Part shown: positions 8,464 to 16,166 of the stretch, piece by piece
Layout of the letters: each line of letters opens with the position of its first letter
Numbering within the stretch: position 1 is the first letter of the stretch
Assembly (NCBI GenBank): GCA_021793055.1
Contig: JAJYTL010000007.1
Location: forward strand, 1 to 25,120
From: Pseudomonadota bacterium
GTDB taxonomy: Bacteria; Pseudomonadota; Alphaproteobacteria; Ferrovibrionales; Ferrovibrionaceae
DNA: 25,120 nucleotides
Direction: 5' to 3'
Made by a program: the position numbers and the translations under genes
Notes under the pieces: generated by a model
What the model was told of the DNA's origin: nothing
The model's database searches: none
Seen by the model: the letters and a program-made list of their open reading frames with translations, nothing else

Positions 8464-9113
8464 GGTTTCCTCCCCAGTGGTGTTGTCTCCGCAGCCTCAG
8501 GTCGGCAGCACGCAAAACGTTTGCCAGACCTTGCGGCAATTACCGCTACGTTACGCAAGATGAAGAAGACGGTCAAACCGAACCTGCGTCGTCACATGCA
8601 AAGATAAGAATAATTTTTTAGTGCTAGATACCAACCAAAGCGAAATCCCCCCAATGAATCAATCGGGTGGTACGTGAGGTTATTTTTAGAATTATATTGT
8701 ATTTTAACTTTGCGAACGGTTCCGCGGCCAAGTGATGGCGCGTCCGGCCGGTAAACCGCGCGCCGCGACCGGGCCGCCGCGAAACGCCGCTTCCTTGGGC
8801 AAATCGGACGAAGCCCGTGCAATGGTGCCGCCAGAGGCCAACAAATCTTGTTTTCGGCAGTATTTTGGCTTGCCAGAGACATTCGCTCCGGGTCATCTTG
8901 CACCCGCTCTCCGGAACAGCGGCATGGTCAAAAACGCCGTCGGCCTGAGGGTCTTTTGAGCTTTGGGAGGGTCGCGGAACCAGCGCATATGGCGATCAGG
9001 CGCAAGGCTTGGGTGGGAAACCGCCAACCGCCGATCTGGTCGCATGTATTCAGCCGCCACGACCGCTGCGGACGCCTGGGGCAAGGAATTGAATCGTAGC
9101 AAATGGAGGAACT
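8464..9113. promoter_or_regulatory. Divergent control region between the two binding-protein genes
   Basis: This 650-bp stretch has no gene I can support. It should hold the promoters of both divergent binding-protein genes. The segment 8605-8710 is strikingly AT-rich for this genome and includes a TATAAT on the minus strand (8696-8691), though with no good -35 partner. AAACGTTT at 8515-8522, inside GCAAAACGTTTGC (8512-8524), is a short palindrome of the LacI-operator type about 50 bp upstream of the minus-strand GTG. The part from about 8715 to 9100 returns to high GC. GGAGG at 9105-9109 is the ribosome site for the plus-strand gene. Promoter positions are not resolved. Confidence 0.5.
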
Positions 9114-10376
9114 ATGAAAGAGTATCGGAAGTCCGGGCGAGGCCTGGCCCTTGGCGCCGGCCTCGCGCTTGCCCTTGGGGCGGCCGTTGGCTTCAGCCCC
9201 ATCAGCGCGCATGCGGCGGCAAAAGCGCCGATCAAGATCGGCGTGATAGCCCCCTTCTCCGCCATCGACGGCATTTCCATCGTCAACGCCGCTGAAATGG
9301 CCACCGATGACATCAACGCCCATGGCGGTATCGACGGCCGCAAGATCGAGCTGCTGAAATACGACGACCATGCCTCGGCCGCCGACGGCGTCCGCGCCTT
9401 CCAGCGCGCGGTGAAGCAGGACCACGTGGTCGCAGTCGTCGGCACCTTCATCAGCGAAGTGGCGTTGGCGGTCGAGCCCTGGGCGGCCCGTCTGCACGAG
9501 CCGTTCCTGATCACCGGCGCCGCGAGCGACCAGATCACCAATCTGGTGCGCGAGCATTACGCCCAGTACAAGTACGTGTTCCACGCCAACCTGAACTCGA
9601 CCTTCCTCGGCGACGTCGTCTGCGCCCAGTCCCACGCCATCCTGGTCAAGGACTTCCACTACAAGACCGCCGTCGTGATGAGCGAGAACGCGGCCTGGAC
9701 CAAGCCCTTGGACGACGAGTACCTGAAGTGCCTGCCGAAGGCCGGCCTCAAGGTCGTGGATCACATCCGCTTCTCGCCGAACACCACCGACTTCACCCCG
9801 ATCTTCAACAAGATCGAGGACACCCACGCCAATGTGATCATCACCGGCATCGCCCACGTCGGCGTGAAGCCCACCATTCAGTGGCATGACCAGCAGGTGC
9901 CGGCGCTTCTCGCCGGCTGGAGCTCGCAGGCGGGCGCCAGCACCTTCTGGAAGGACACCAACGGCGCCACCGAAGGCGTGATCACCGGCAACCTCGGCGC
10001 TCCCGGCGCCGCGCTGACGCCGAAGAGCAACCCGTTCAGCTCGGCCTACGTGAAGCGCTACAAGACCACCCCGGCCTACAACTCCTACACCACCTTCGAT
10101 GCGTTCTACATTCTGAAGGACGCGATCGAGCGGGCGCACTCGACCAAGGCCAACGCGCTGGTCTCGGCGCTTGAGAAGACCAACTACGTCGGCACCATCG
10201 GCCGCGAGCAGTTCTACGGCCGCACCGCCAAGTACGCCCACGGCTTCAAGTTCGGCAAGGGCTACGTGACCGGCGTCGCCATTCAGTGGCAGGACGGCCA
10301 GCAGAAGATCATCTGGCCGACCCATGCCGCGACGGCGAAGCCGATCCTGCCGAAGTGGCTGAAGCCGAAGAAGTAG
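9114..10376 (+). CDS. Branched-chain-amino-acid-type ABC transporter substrate-binding protein (copy 2)
   Basis: This 420-residue periplasmic binding protein is the first gene of the transporter operon (livH follows 63 bp downstream). The signal peptide is clear: 'MKEYRKSGRG', then a hydrophobic Ala/Leu/Gly stretch and cleavage near 'AHAAAK' (about residue 35). The mature sequence has the Leu/Ile/Val-binding family pattern 'NAHGGIDGRKIELLKYDDH'. ATG at 9114 is preceded by GGAGG with good spacing. Its closest relative in the window is copy 1. The central and C-terminal lobes match closely ('QWHDQQVPALLAG', 'NGATEGVIT'). The first segment after the signal and several loops differ, so ligand preference may differ. 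It captures a solute, probably an amino acid or related carboxylate, for the inner-membrane complex. Confidence 0.94.
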   Translation: MKEYRKSGRGLALGAGLALALGAAVGFSPISAHAAAKAPIKIGVIAPFSAIDGISIVNAAEMATDDINAHGGIDGRKIELLKYDDHASAADGVRAFQRAVKQDHVVAVVGTFISEVALAVEPWAARLHEPFLITGAASDQITNLVREHYAQYKYVFHANLNSTFLGDVVCAQSHAILVKDFHYKTAVVMSENAAWTKPLDDEYLKCLPKAGLKVVDHIRFSPNTTDFTPIFNKIEDTHANVIITGIAHVGVKPTIQWHDQQVPALLAGWSSQAGASTFWKDTNGATEGVITGNLGAPGAALTPKSNPFSSAYVKRYKTTPAYNSYTTFDAFYILKDAIERAHSTKANALVSALEKTNYVGTIGREQFYGRTAKYAHGFKFGKGYVTGVAIQWQDGQQKIIWPTHAATAKPILPKWLKPKK

Positions 10377-10439
10377 TCTTTAGCTGAGCAATCGCAACTC
10401 AAGACCGACAGCCGATCGCGTTCAAACCGGGAGTTCTCG

Positions 10440-11318
10440 ATGACGCTTGTTATGCAAATCCTTGTCGATGGATTCGTCATCAGTTCACTCTACGCTTTGG
10501 GCGCGATCGGCTTCACCATTATCTTCGGCGTGTCCGGAGTGCTGAATCTGGCGCATGGCGGCATCCTCGTGGTTGCCGCCATGGTCGCCTGGTACATGGG
10601 CGCCAACCTTGGCCTCGGCGTCTATCCGGCCTGTCTCGTCGGCATCCTCGCCGGCATCGTCATGGCCTACCTCACCTATTACCTGGTGGTTTCCCCGATC
10701 GAGCGCTCACGCCGCATCCCGGCGGAGGAAAAGGAGATCTTCATCCTGACCGCGACGCTGCTCTGGGGCATCATGATCCAGGAGATGCTGGCCTATATCT
10801 TCAGCTCCAATCCGATTTCGGTGCCGCGGCTGGTGCCCGGCATAACCAACGTCTTCGGCGTGCACACGCCGACCAACGAACTCGCCATCGGCGTGGTCTC
10901 GTGGCTCGTCATCCTCGGCCTGTGGTTCTTCGTCAACAAGACGCGCTTCGGCAAGGCGATCCTCGCCGCCTCGATCAACCCGCGCGGGGTCTCGCTGCTG
11001 GGCTTCGAGTTGTCGTCCATCCACCGCCTGGTCTGGGGCCTCTACGGGCTGCTCGCCGGGCTCGCCGGCGTGCTGCTCGCGACCTTCATCGGCGCGAGCC
11101 CGACCAATGTCGGCGACCTCACGGCAAGCGCCTTCATCATCGTCATTCTCGGCGGCCTGGGCAGCGTGCCCGGCTCGCTGCTCGCCGCCTATATCATCGG
11201 CTTCATCGAGACCCTGACTGCCTATCTCAGCGATCCGTCATACCGCACGCTGCCGGCGCTGTTCATGCTGATCATCGTCATCTATCTCCGACCGCAAGGC
11301 CTTTTCGGCCGGCGCTGA
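10440..11318 (+). CDS. livH: Liv-type ABC transporter permease LivH
   Basis: This 292-residue integral membrane protein is one of two permeases of a branched-chain-amino-acid-type importer. It starts with the family pattern 'LVDGFVISSLYALGAIGFTIIFGVSGVLNLAHG' (given here as a description of residues about 8-40), where 'NLAHGG' is a hallmark. About eight hydrophobic segments are visible. The cytoplasmic coupling loop that contacts the ATPase is represented by 'AASINPRGVSLLGFE' (about residues 178-192). The C-terminal 'GGLGSVPGSLLAAYIIGF' block is typical. GGGAG lies eight bases before ATG 10440. It is third-party to both binding proteins: no second LivH is present in the window. Confidence 0.93.
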   Translation: MTLVMQILVDGFVISSLYALGAIGFTIIFGVSGVLNLAHGGILVVAAMVAWYMGANLGLGVYPACLVGILAGIVMAYLTYYLVVSPIERSRRIPAEEKEIFILTATLLWGIMIQEMLAYIFSSNPISVPRLVPGITNVFGVHTPTNELAIGVVSWLVILGLWFFVNKTRFGKAILAASINPRGVSLLGFELSSIHRLVWGLYGLLAGLAGVLLATFIGASPTNVGDLTASAFIIVILGGLGSVPGSLLAAYIIGFIETLTAYLSDPSYRTLPALFMLIIVIYLRPQGLFGRR

Positions 11319-11385
11319 GACGCGCCGCGGAAAGCAAACCGAGCCGCGAAAGCCCCCGCCCTCAAGCGAACAAGCGAAAGAGCCG

Positions 11386-12312
11386 ATGTCGAAGTTTCTC
11401 CGGTCCTACCGTTTCTGGATTACCGTCGTCGCCATCGCCTTCATGGCGATCCTGCCGATCAAGGCCTCCGGCTATATCCTCGGCGTCCTCACCATGGCCT
11501 ATTACTTCGGCGTCTTCGCCATGTCGTGGGACCTCCTTTTCGGCTACGCGGGCGAGGTCAACTTCGGCCCCACATTCCTGATCGGGCTCGGCGCCTACGG
11601 CGCGGGCATGCTCAATTCCTACACCCCGCTGCCAATGTGGCTCTGCGTCATCGCCGGCGCCGCCATCGCCGTGGTCGGTGGCGTCGCCCTGGCGCTGCCG
11701 GCGTTGCGCTTGCGCGGCCCCTATTTCGGCCTGATGACGCTGGTCGCGGTACTGCTTCTGCTGCAGTTCATCGTCATCTTCGCGGGCTCGACCGGCGGCG
11801 AGATCGGCCTCGCCGTGCCCGACGTGCTCTCGATCAGCACCGACGCGAACTACTATTACGCGCTGGTCTTCATGCTGATCAGCGGCGGCATCTTGTTCGC
11901 GGTGTCGCGATCGCCGCTCGGCCTCATCCTCCAGGCCACCGGCCAGGACCCGATCGCGGCCCAGGCGATGGGCTTCAACATCACCAAGCACAAGCTGTTC
12001 GCTTTCTGCCTGAGCGCGTTCTTCTCGGGCCTCGCCGGCGCGCTGATGATCTTCTATCTCGGCACCGCCTCGGTGAACACGGTGGTCGACCTCGCGGTCG
12101 CCATCCAGATCATCATCGCCGCGGTACTGGGCGGGCGACGCACGATCATCGGCGGCGCGCTCGGCGCGATCTTCCTCATCGTCGCCGGCGAGCTGCTCCG
12201 CCCGATCGGCGAGCTCAGCAATTTCGTCGTTGCCACGGTGGCGCTTCTGGTGCTGCTGTTCGTGCCGGACGGCTTTCTCGGAGCGGTGTTGAAGCGGAGG
12301 GCAGGGCTGTGA
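11386..12312 (+). CDS. livM: Liv-type ABC transporter permease LivM
   Basis: This is the second permease, with 308 residues and about eight to nine hydrophobic segments. Family landmarks are 'GYAGEVNFGPTFLIGLGAYG' (about residues 53-72) and 'LRLRGPYFGLMTLVA' (about residues 106-120). The coupling loop is 'LQATGQDPIAAQAMGFN', with 'LGGRRTIIGGALGAIFL' near the C-terminus. The length is on the short side for LivM but all core segments are present. It lies 67 bp after livH, and AAAGAG precedes the ATG. Its stop overlaps the GTG of the ATPase gene (GTGA, 12309-12312), so ATPase and permease synthesis are probably coupled. Confidence 0.93.
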   Translation: MSKFLRSYRFWITVVAIAFMAILPIKASGYILGVLTMAYYFGVFAMSWDLLFGYAGEVNFGPTFLIGLGAYGAGMLNSYTPLPMWLCVIAGAAIAVVGGVALALPALRLRGPYFGLMTLVAVLLLLQFIVIFAGSTGGEIGLAVPDVLSISTDANYYYALVFMLISGGILFAVSRSPLGLILQATGQDPIAAQAMGFNITKHKLFAFCLSAFFSGLAGALMIFYLGTASVNTVVDLAVAIQIIIAAVLGGRRTIIGGALGAIFLIVAGELLRPIGELSNFVVATVALLVLLFVPDGFLGAVLKRRAGL

Positions 12313-13778
12313 GCCTTCTCAAGGCCGAGGGCCTTAGCAAGCGTTTCGGCGGCCTGGTCGCCGTCGACAAGGTCAGTTTCTCGATCAGGCCGGGCGAGAT
12401 CCTCGGCCTCATCGGGCCGAACGGTTCCGGCAAGTCCACCACTATGAGCCTGGTCATGGGCATCGTCCGGCCGGATTCCGGAAAGGTGCTGCTCGACGAC
12501 GTCGACATCACCGGCTGGGCGCCACACCGGATCGCGAAACAGGGCCTCAGCATCGTCTTTCAGCATTCGCGCCCGCTGCATCGCCAAACGGTGCTGGAAA
12601 ACATCATGCTCGCCTTGCTGCCGGATTCGCTCGTGCGGCTGATCGCCGACCCACAAGTCGAGGCCAAGGCGCGCGACATCGCGGCCCGCGTCGGCCTCGC
12701 CGAGGTCGCCAACCAGCTGCCGGACACGCTCCCGTTCGCCGACCTCAGGCGCCTCGAGCTCGCCAAGGCGATCGCCCGCGATCCCAAGGTGCTGCTGATC
12801 GACGAGCCCTTCGCCGGCCTCACGGCGCCGGAAATGCACGCCTTCTCGGACCTGATCGCGACCTTCCGCAGCGAGGGCCGCGCGGTGATGCTGGTCGATC
12901 ACAACGTCAAGGGCGTGCGCGCCCTGGTCGACCGCGTCCTCGCCATGTATGTCGGCCAGAAGATCGCCGAGGGCGACCCCGACGAGGTGATGAGCAATGC
13001 CAAGGTGCGCTCGGTCTATCTCGGCGGCTCGCTGGACGAGCCGGTGATCAAGACCACGGCGATGGCGGTGGCGGAAAGCGCCAAGCCGCTGCTTTCGGTC
13101 CAGGCAATCTCGGTCCATTACGGCAAGGCGCAGGCCCTGGATAAGGTCGGCTTCGAGGTCCACGAGGGCGAGTTCGTTTCCATTGTCGGTCTGAACGGCG
13201 CCGGCAAGACGACGCTCTTCAACGCCATCTCGGGCTTCGTCCCTTATGGCGGCGACATCGCCTGGGACGGCCGCTCGCAGCACGGCCGCACCCCCGGCGC
13301 GATCGCCCGCGGCGGCATCGTGCAATGCCCGGAATCGCGCGAACTGTTCGGCGACATGACGGTGGCGGAGAACCTCGGCCTCGGCGGCCAGCGGCTGCCG
13401 AAGGCGGAGCTGGAGAGGGAGCTCGCCTGGCTGTTCGAGCTGTTCCCGGTCCTGGGCGAGCGGCGCAAGCAGACCGCGCGCACGCTGTCCGGCGGCGAGC
13501 AGCAGATGCTCGCCATCGGCCGCGCGCTGATGATGAAGCCGCGGCTTCTGATCCTGGACGAGCCGACGCTGGGCCTGGCGCCGGTGGTGCTCGATCACAT
13601 CTCGCAGGCGCTCGAGGTGCTGCGCAAGGAGACTAAGATCACGCTCGTCCTGGGCGAGCAGAACGTCACCTTCGCACTCAAGCATTCCGACCGCATCTAC
13701 CTGCTGGAGCACGGCCAGATCGTCTGGCAGGGCGACGCGCCAGGCTTCATCCGCGAGGCCGGCGAGCGCTATCTCTAG
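12309..13778 (+). CDS. Fused LivG-LivF ABC transporter ATPase
   Basis: One uninterrupted 489-residue protein contains both ATPases of a Liv importer, which are normally separate genes. Residues 1 to about 245 are LivG-like: Walker A 'GPNGSGKST', Q-loop 'FQHSRPLH', Walker B 'VLLIDEP', H-loop 'VDHNVKG'. Residues about 258-489 are LivF-like: Walker A 'GLNGAGKTT', signature 'LSGGEQQMLAIGRAL', Walker B 'LLILDEP', then 'GEQNVTFALKHSDRIYLLEHG'. The LivG half has 'LPFADLRRLELAKA' where LSGGQ is expected, so its signature is degenerate. A linker of about 15 residues joins the halves. It contains an in-frame ATG (13062) without a visible ribosome site. The GTG start overlaps the livM stop, with GGAGGG eight bases upstream. 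The fusion fixes the two ATPases in 1:1 ratio. Confidence 0.93.
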   Translation: MSLLKAEGLSKRFGGLVAVDKVSFSIRPGEILGLIGPNGSGKSTTMSLVMGIVRPDSGKVLLDDVDITGWAPHRIAKQGLSIVFQHSRPLHRQTVLENIMLALLPDSLVRLIADPQVEAKARDIAARVGLAEVANQLPDTLPFADLRRLELAKAIARDPKVLLIDEPFAGLTAPEMHAFSDLIATFRSEGRAVMLVDHNVKGVRALVDRVLAMYVGQKIAEGDPDEVMSNAKVRSVYLGGSLDEPVIKTTAMAVAESAKPLLSVQAISVHYGKAQALDKVGFEVHEGEFVSIVGLNGAGKTTLFNAISGFVPYGGDIAWDGRSQHGRTPGAIARGGIVQCPESRELFGDMTVAENLGLGGQRLPKAELERELAWLFELFPVLGERRKQTARTLSGGEQQMLAIGRALMMKPRLLILDEPTLGLAPVVLDHISQALEVLRKETKITLVLGEQNVTFALKHSDRIYLLEHGQIVWQGDAPGFIREAGERYL

Positions 13779-13799
13779 ACGCCGGCCCCAAGCGCCGCC

Positions 13800-14828
13800 T
13801 TAAGCCTTGATGCCAAGCTCCTTGCGCAAAAGCGCGGCGCCGCCGGCGAGCGACGCGAGCTTGGCATAGGCGATGTCGCGAGCCATCGGCGCCATGCCGC
13901 AATTGGTGCAGCCCAGCATGTGCTCGGGCGTGACGAATTCCAGCGCCCGGCGCAGCGTCGCCGCCACTTCCTCAGCGGTTTCGACGCGATCGTTGGCGAC
14001 ATCGATGGCGCCGACCATGACGTCCTTGCCCTTCAACAGGCCCATGAGCGAGATCGGCACATGGGAATTGATGCATTCGAGCGAAATCTGATCGATACGG
14101 CTGCGCGCGAGATAGGGAAAGGTCTGCTCGTATTGCCGCCATTCGTTGCCGAGCGTCGCCTTCCAATCGATATTGGCCTTGATGCCGTAGCCGTAGCAGA
14201 TATGCACCGCGGTCTTGCACTTGAGGCCGGCGGCAGCGCGCTCCAGCGCCGCGACGCCCCATTCGCGCACCTCGTCCATATAGACGTTGAAGGCCGGCTC
14301 GTCGAACTGGATGACGTCGGCGCCGAGCTTCTCCAGCCCCAGCGCCTCCTCGTTCAGCGCCTCGGCCAAGGCGAAGGCGAGCTTCACCCGGTCGCCGTAA
14401 TGCTCGTCGGCGACGGTATCGGCGATGTTCATCGTCTCAGGCAGGGTGAATTTCAGCTTGCGCTCGGTGAAGGCGCGGGCGATCGCCACCTCCTTGCCGT
14501 GCACCGAGCCGCGGCGGCGGATGGCGCCAGTCACGGTCGGGCATTCCGCCTGATAGCGGTCGGCGCGGATCCCGATGGTCTTGCGCTTGGCGACGTCGAT
14601 GCCGGCGAGATTGACCAGGAAGCCATGCACGAAATGCTGCCGGCCCTGCTCGCCGTCGGTGACGATATCGATGCCGGCCCGCTCTTGCTCCTTCAGCGCC
14701 ACCAGGACGGCGTCGTGCTTCGCCTCCTCGAGCGCCGCGCCCTCGACCGCCCAGGGCGCCCACAGGACTTGCGGCTTGGCCAGCCAGGCCGGCTTCGGCA
14801 GGCTGCCGGCGATGGTAGTTTCCAACAT
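13800..14828 (-). CDS. Stand-alone MetE C-terminal-domain protein (methionine synthase family)
   Basis: This 342-residue protein corresponds to the catalytic (C-terminal) half of cobalamin-independent methionine synthase and lacks the N-terminal half found in the 750-residue MetE. The zinc-site residues are in place: H209 and C211 in 'VHICYGYG', E251 in 'ISLECINSH', and C310 in 'CTNCGMAPM'. 'DVIQFDEPAF' (about residues 171-180) is the substrate-site strand typical of the family. Such short forms resemble Bacillus YxjG/YxjH and the 'core-MetE' proteins, some of which use methylcobalamin rather than methyl-folate as donor. AGGAGAGG lies just upstream of ATG 14828. It converges on the livGF gene with only 21 bp between stops. 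Homocysteine methylation is likely; the methyl donor is not evident. Confidence 0.88.
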   Translation of the reverse strand: MLETTIAGSLPKPAWLAKPQVLWAPWAVEGAALEEAKHDAVLVALKEQERAGIDIVTDGEQGRQHFVHGFLVNLAGIDVAKRKTIGIRADRYQAECPTVTGAIRRRGSVHGKEVAIARAFTERKLKFTLPETMNIADTVADEHYGDRVKLAFALAEALNEEALGLEKLGADVIQFDEPAFNVYMDEVREWGVAALERAAAGLKCKTAVHICYGYGIKANIDWKATLGNEWRQYEQTFPYLARSRIDQISLECINSHVPISLMGLLKGKDVMVGAIDVANDRVETAEEVAATLRRALEFVTPEHMLGCTNCGMAPMARDIAYAKLASLAGGAALLRKELGIKA

Positions 14829-14905
14829 GGACGCCTCTCCTATCTGTTTCTTATGACTTTAACATAGCCTGTCGCGGCTCGCGACCGAGACATGCCGGCA
14901 GCCGA

Positions 14906-14936
14906 GCGCTGCGGTCGGGATCGCCTGCCGCAGCGC
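14906..14936. repeat. Perfect 9-bp inverted repeat after the GGDEF gene
   Basis: GCGCTGCGG (14906-14914) is exactly complementary to CCGCAGCGC (14928-14936), with a 13-nt loop. It begins six bases beyond the diguanylate cyclase stop codon on the minus strand. No T-run follows, so it is either a weak terminator or an mRNA 3'-end stem. A second small stem (GTCGCG/CGCGAC, 3-nt loop) lies further downstream, near 14870-14885. Confidence 0.45.
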
Positions 14937-14941
14937 AGCCG

Positions 14942-15922
14942 CTAACGACCTTCCGCGGCTTGATTCTGCGACAGGCTGGGCTCCCAAACCGTGGCGCGGT
15001 TGCGCCCCGCGGCCTTGGCCGCGAGCAAGGCACGATCGGCATGATCGATCGCCTCCTCGACGGAGATATCCGCCTCGATCATGGCGAGGCCGACCGACAA
15101 GGTGACCTGGAACGGCGGACCGCCGTTGACGTGGTGCGCGAGGGTCGCCATTTCGGAGCGCAAGCGGTCGCAGATCTCGCACCCGATCTCGATATCCGCG
15201 TCGGGCAGGCACAACAGAAACTCCTCGCCTCCATAGCGGAAGATCATGTCGTAAGGCCGCAGATGCACCTGGATGTAGTGGGCGATGGCGACCAGGACGC
15301 AGTCGCCGGTGGGGTGGCCATAGGTATCGTTGATCGATTTGAAGCGGTCGATGTCTAACATCGCGACGCAGCAGGGATGCACCGCGCGCCGCACCAATTC
15401 GCGCTGCTCGCGCAGGCGGGTCAGCATTTCGAGCCGCCCGGGCACGCCGATCAAGACATCGATGTTATAGAGCGAGACTTCGATCCCGCGCTTCAGGCTC
15501 TGGATCTCAAGTCTCGTGCGCTTCATCGCGGTAACGAGGCGCTGATGGTCCGCCAACGAAATCGGCGTGCCGTTCATGGACGCCCGCAGCAGGCTGGCCG
15601 CCGACCGATGCATGCGTCTGTGCTCGGCCTCGACCTCGGTGAAACGCGGGTGGCCGGCGAGCGTCGCGCGGCCCTTGGCGTAATACCATTGGCCGAAACG
15701 GCATTGGCGATAGGCCTCAGGGGCCGATATCGCGTGCAGCCGGACGCGGCGGCGCGCATCTGCTCCTGGGACATTGTCGTGGCCATGATCGCGCTTCGAC
15801 CAGTGAATGGCTAAGCAGCGGCAATTATTATAGCTATGGCTAGATGGTCGTGAATACGGGCGAGCCCCATCGGGGGTCGGCCGGCCCGTGGCACCGAAAT
15901 CGGCACGGGCAAGCGATCTCAT
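14942..15922 (-). CDS. CZB-GGDEF diguanylate cyclase (DgcZ/YdeH-like), 5' end uncertain
   Basis: The C-terminal half is a GGDEF domain that makes cyclic di-GMP from two GTP. The active site 'RYGGEEF' is at 15232-15218, with an intact inhibitory RxxD site (RPYD, 15260-15249) five residues before it. Upstream, 'YRQCRFGQWYY' and 'EHRRMHRSAASLL' match the zinc-binding CZB domain of E. coli DgcZ (cysteine and the last two histidines), followed by the 'LIGVPGRLEML' hinge. The interval given runs to the only in-frame ATG (15922), but the first 55 or so codons look non-coding. They contain a hairpin and a TATAAT promoter. A better-placed ATG (15786; MATTMSQEQMRAA) is in another frame and would need a one-base shift before about 15725. 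Domain assignment is secure; the start is not. Confidence 0.85.
   Translation of the reverse strand: MRSLARADFGATGRPTPDGARPYSRPSSHSYNNCRCLAIHWSKRDHGHDNVPGADARRRVRLHAISAPEAYRQCRFGQWYYAKGRATLAGHPRFTEVEAEHRRMHRSAASLLRASMNGTPISLADHQRLVTAMKRTRLEIQSLKRGIEVSLYNIDVLIGVPGRLEMLTRLREQRELVRRAVHPCCVAMLDIDRFKSINDTYGHPTGDCVLVAIAHYIQVHLRPYDMIFRYGGEEFLLCLPDADIEIGCEICDRLRSEMATLAHHVNGGPPFQVTLSVGLAMIEADISVEEAIDHADRALLAAKAAGRNRATVWEPSLSQNQAAEGR
15827..15854 (-). promoter_or_regulatory. Candidate sigma-70 promoter for the diguanylate cyclase
   Basis: On the minus strand a perfect TATAAT (15832-15827) is preceded, after 16 bases, by TTCACG (15854-15849), which matches four of six -35 positions. Transcription would start near 15820, about 35 bases before the ATG at 15786. 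Its position inside the longest possible reading frame argues that translation begins downstream of it. Confidence 0.45.
15884..15910 (-). terminator. Hairpin downstream of tRNA-Phe, probable terminator
   Basis: GCCCGTG (15884-15890) pairs with CACGGGC (15904-15910), and an inner CCG/CGG extends the stem past a 3-nt bulge to an AAAT loop. It begins about 30 bases past the tRNA 3' end on the minus strand, a usual place for tRNA termination. No strong T-run follows, so termination efficiency is uncertain. Confidence 0.45.
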
Positions 15923-15939
15923 GGGGATTTGGGGGTGCG

Positions 15940-16015
<76 letters not shown>

Positions 16016-16052
16016 ATGGCCATCCGCGCGGCAAGCGCGGCAGCGCCGCCGG

Positions 16053-16082
16053 TATATAGAAGAATTGCCGCCCGCTTGTCCA
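16053..16082 (-). promoter_or_regulatory. Candidate sigma-70 promoter for tRNA-Phe
   Basis: On the minus strand TGGACA (16082-16077; five of six matches to TTGACA) is followed after 18 bases by TATATA (16058-16053). This would give a transcript start about 30 bases before the mature tRNA 5' end. The gap between yacG and the tRNA is 151 bp and otherwise shows nothing notable. Confidence 0.45.
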
Positions 16083-16166
16083 GCGCAAGATCGGCGCGCG
16101 GCCGCGCCGTTCGGGCTCGCGAATCCGCGCCGCCAGCCGAGGCGATGGCGCGGCCGTTCGGGCCGC

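Noticed and set aside
11526..12308. Extension of the fused ATPase frame upstream through livM
   Set aside because: The upstream 261 codons overlap livM out of frame and read as Arg/His-rich noise. The ATPase homology and the GTGA overlap place the start at 12309.
12054..13712. A 552-codon minus-strand frame opposite the fused ATPase
   Set aside because: Low-complexity Arg/Asp/Leu/Gly-rich translation without motifs, antisense to two complete ABC ATPase domains.
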